From: an uncultured Paraprevotella sp.
Lineage (GTDB): Bacteria > Bacteroidota > Bacteroidia > Bacteroidales > Bacteroidaceae
Reading direction: 5' to 3'
Assembly: GCA_900770805.1 (NCBI GenBank)
Contig: CAAGLP010000065.1
Span: 1 to 5,371, forward strand
Length of the DNA stretch: 5,371 nucleotides
Both the position numbers and the translations under genes were made by a program. The notes beneath the pieces are model-generated. The model did no database searches. It had not been told where the DNA came from and saw only the letters and a list, made by a program, of their open reading frames with translations. Of this stretch, positions 5,287-5,371 are shown piece after piece (the first letter of the stretch is position 1; every line of letters begins with the position of its first letter).

Positions 5287-5371
5287 ATGGCACATAAAAA
5301 AGGTGTTGGTAGTTCTAAGAACGGCCGTGAGTCAGCAAGCCAGAGACTCGGTGTGAAGATTTGGGGTGGCC
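5287..5371 (+). CDS. rpmA: 50S ribosomal protein L27 (bL27), N-terminal part; cut by the window edge
   Basis: bL27 sits near the peptidyl-transferase centre, and its flexible N-terminal tail reaches toward the tRNA acceptor ends. The window holds 28 codons plus one base, beginning MAHKKGVGSSKNGRESASQR, then LGVKIWGG. This matches the family N-terminus (AHKKGGGSS.NGRDS.SKRLGVK). The start directly yields AHKKG, so the cleavable N-terminal extension found in Firmicutes L27 is absent. A strong Shine-Dalgarno sequence precedes it, and it is the second gene of the rplU operon. Family L27 is about 85-90 residues, so about a third is visible. Confidence 0.97.
   Translation, partial: MAHKKGVGSSKNGRESASQRLGVKIWGG

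Noticed and set aside
1..5371. A novel defence, mobile or biosynthetic system
   Set aside because: All large genes belong to known families, mostly core housekeeping ones, with no integrase, transposase, repeat array, tRNA or composition break visible by eye.

Overview
The window looks like chromosomal housekeeping DNA from a member of the Bacteroidota, probably order Bacteroidales (Bacteroides/Prevotella-like). The clues are two promoters of the Bacteroidota type (TTTG, about 20 nt, TAnnTTTG), A/T-rich translation starts that mostly lack a Shine-Dalgarno sequence, two lipoproteins with Bacteroidota-style signal peptides, and gene families typical of the group. I could not assign a genus.

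Layout. Two transcription units diverge from a 132-bp gap at 3863-3994. Leftward (minus strand) runs pepD (M20 aminoacyl-histidine dipeptidase, 2420-3862), then a lipoprotein with a predicted parallel beta-helix (915-2405, apparent TTG start), then rlmH (445-918, overlapping by ATGA), then nadC (cut by the left edge, 1-419). Gaps of 14, -4 and 25 nt suggest one operon of unrelated functions: peptide turnover, a surface or periplasmic beta-helix protein, 23S rRNA methylation and NAD synthesis. Rightward runs a 71-residue single-pass membrane protein of unknown function (3995-4210), then a lipid-anchored OmpH/Skp-like protein (4224-4805). After a second promoter come rplU (bL21, 4942-5259) and rpmA (bL27, cut by the right edge, from 5287).

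How it works together. The right half combines a cell-envelope pair with the usual L21-L27 ribosomal protein operon. The rplU leader (about 80 nt) is compact and structured, with two small hairpins and two abutting mini-ORFs, so it is a candidate for translational or attenuation control. Strong Shine-Dalgarno sequences occur only at the two genes that follow another closely inside an operon (rlmH and rpmA); the other starts are A/T-rich and have none.

No mobile element, CRISPR array, tRNA or rRNA was seen, and no gap between genes exceeds 136 bp. Most of the window is ordinary core genome. The points most worth a second look are the small membrane protein, the rplU leader, the TTG start with a (TA)7 tract in the beta-helix lipoprotein, and the Shine-Dalgarno sequence encoded in that lipoprotein's C-terminal tail.
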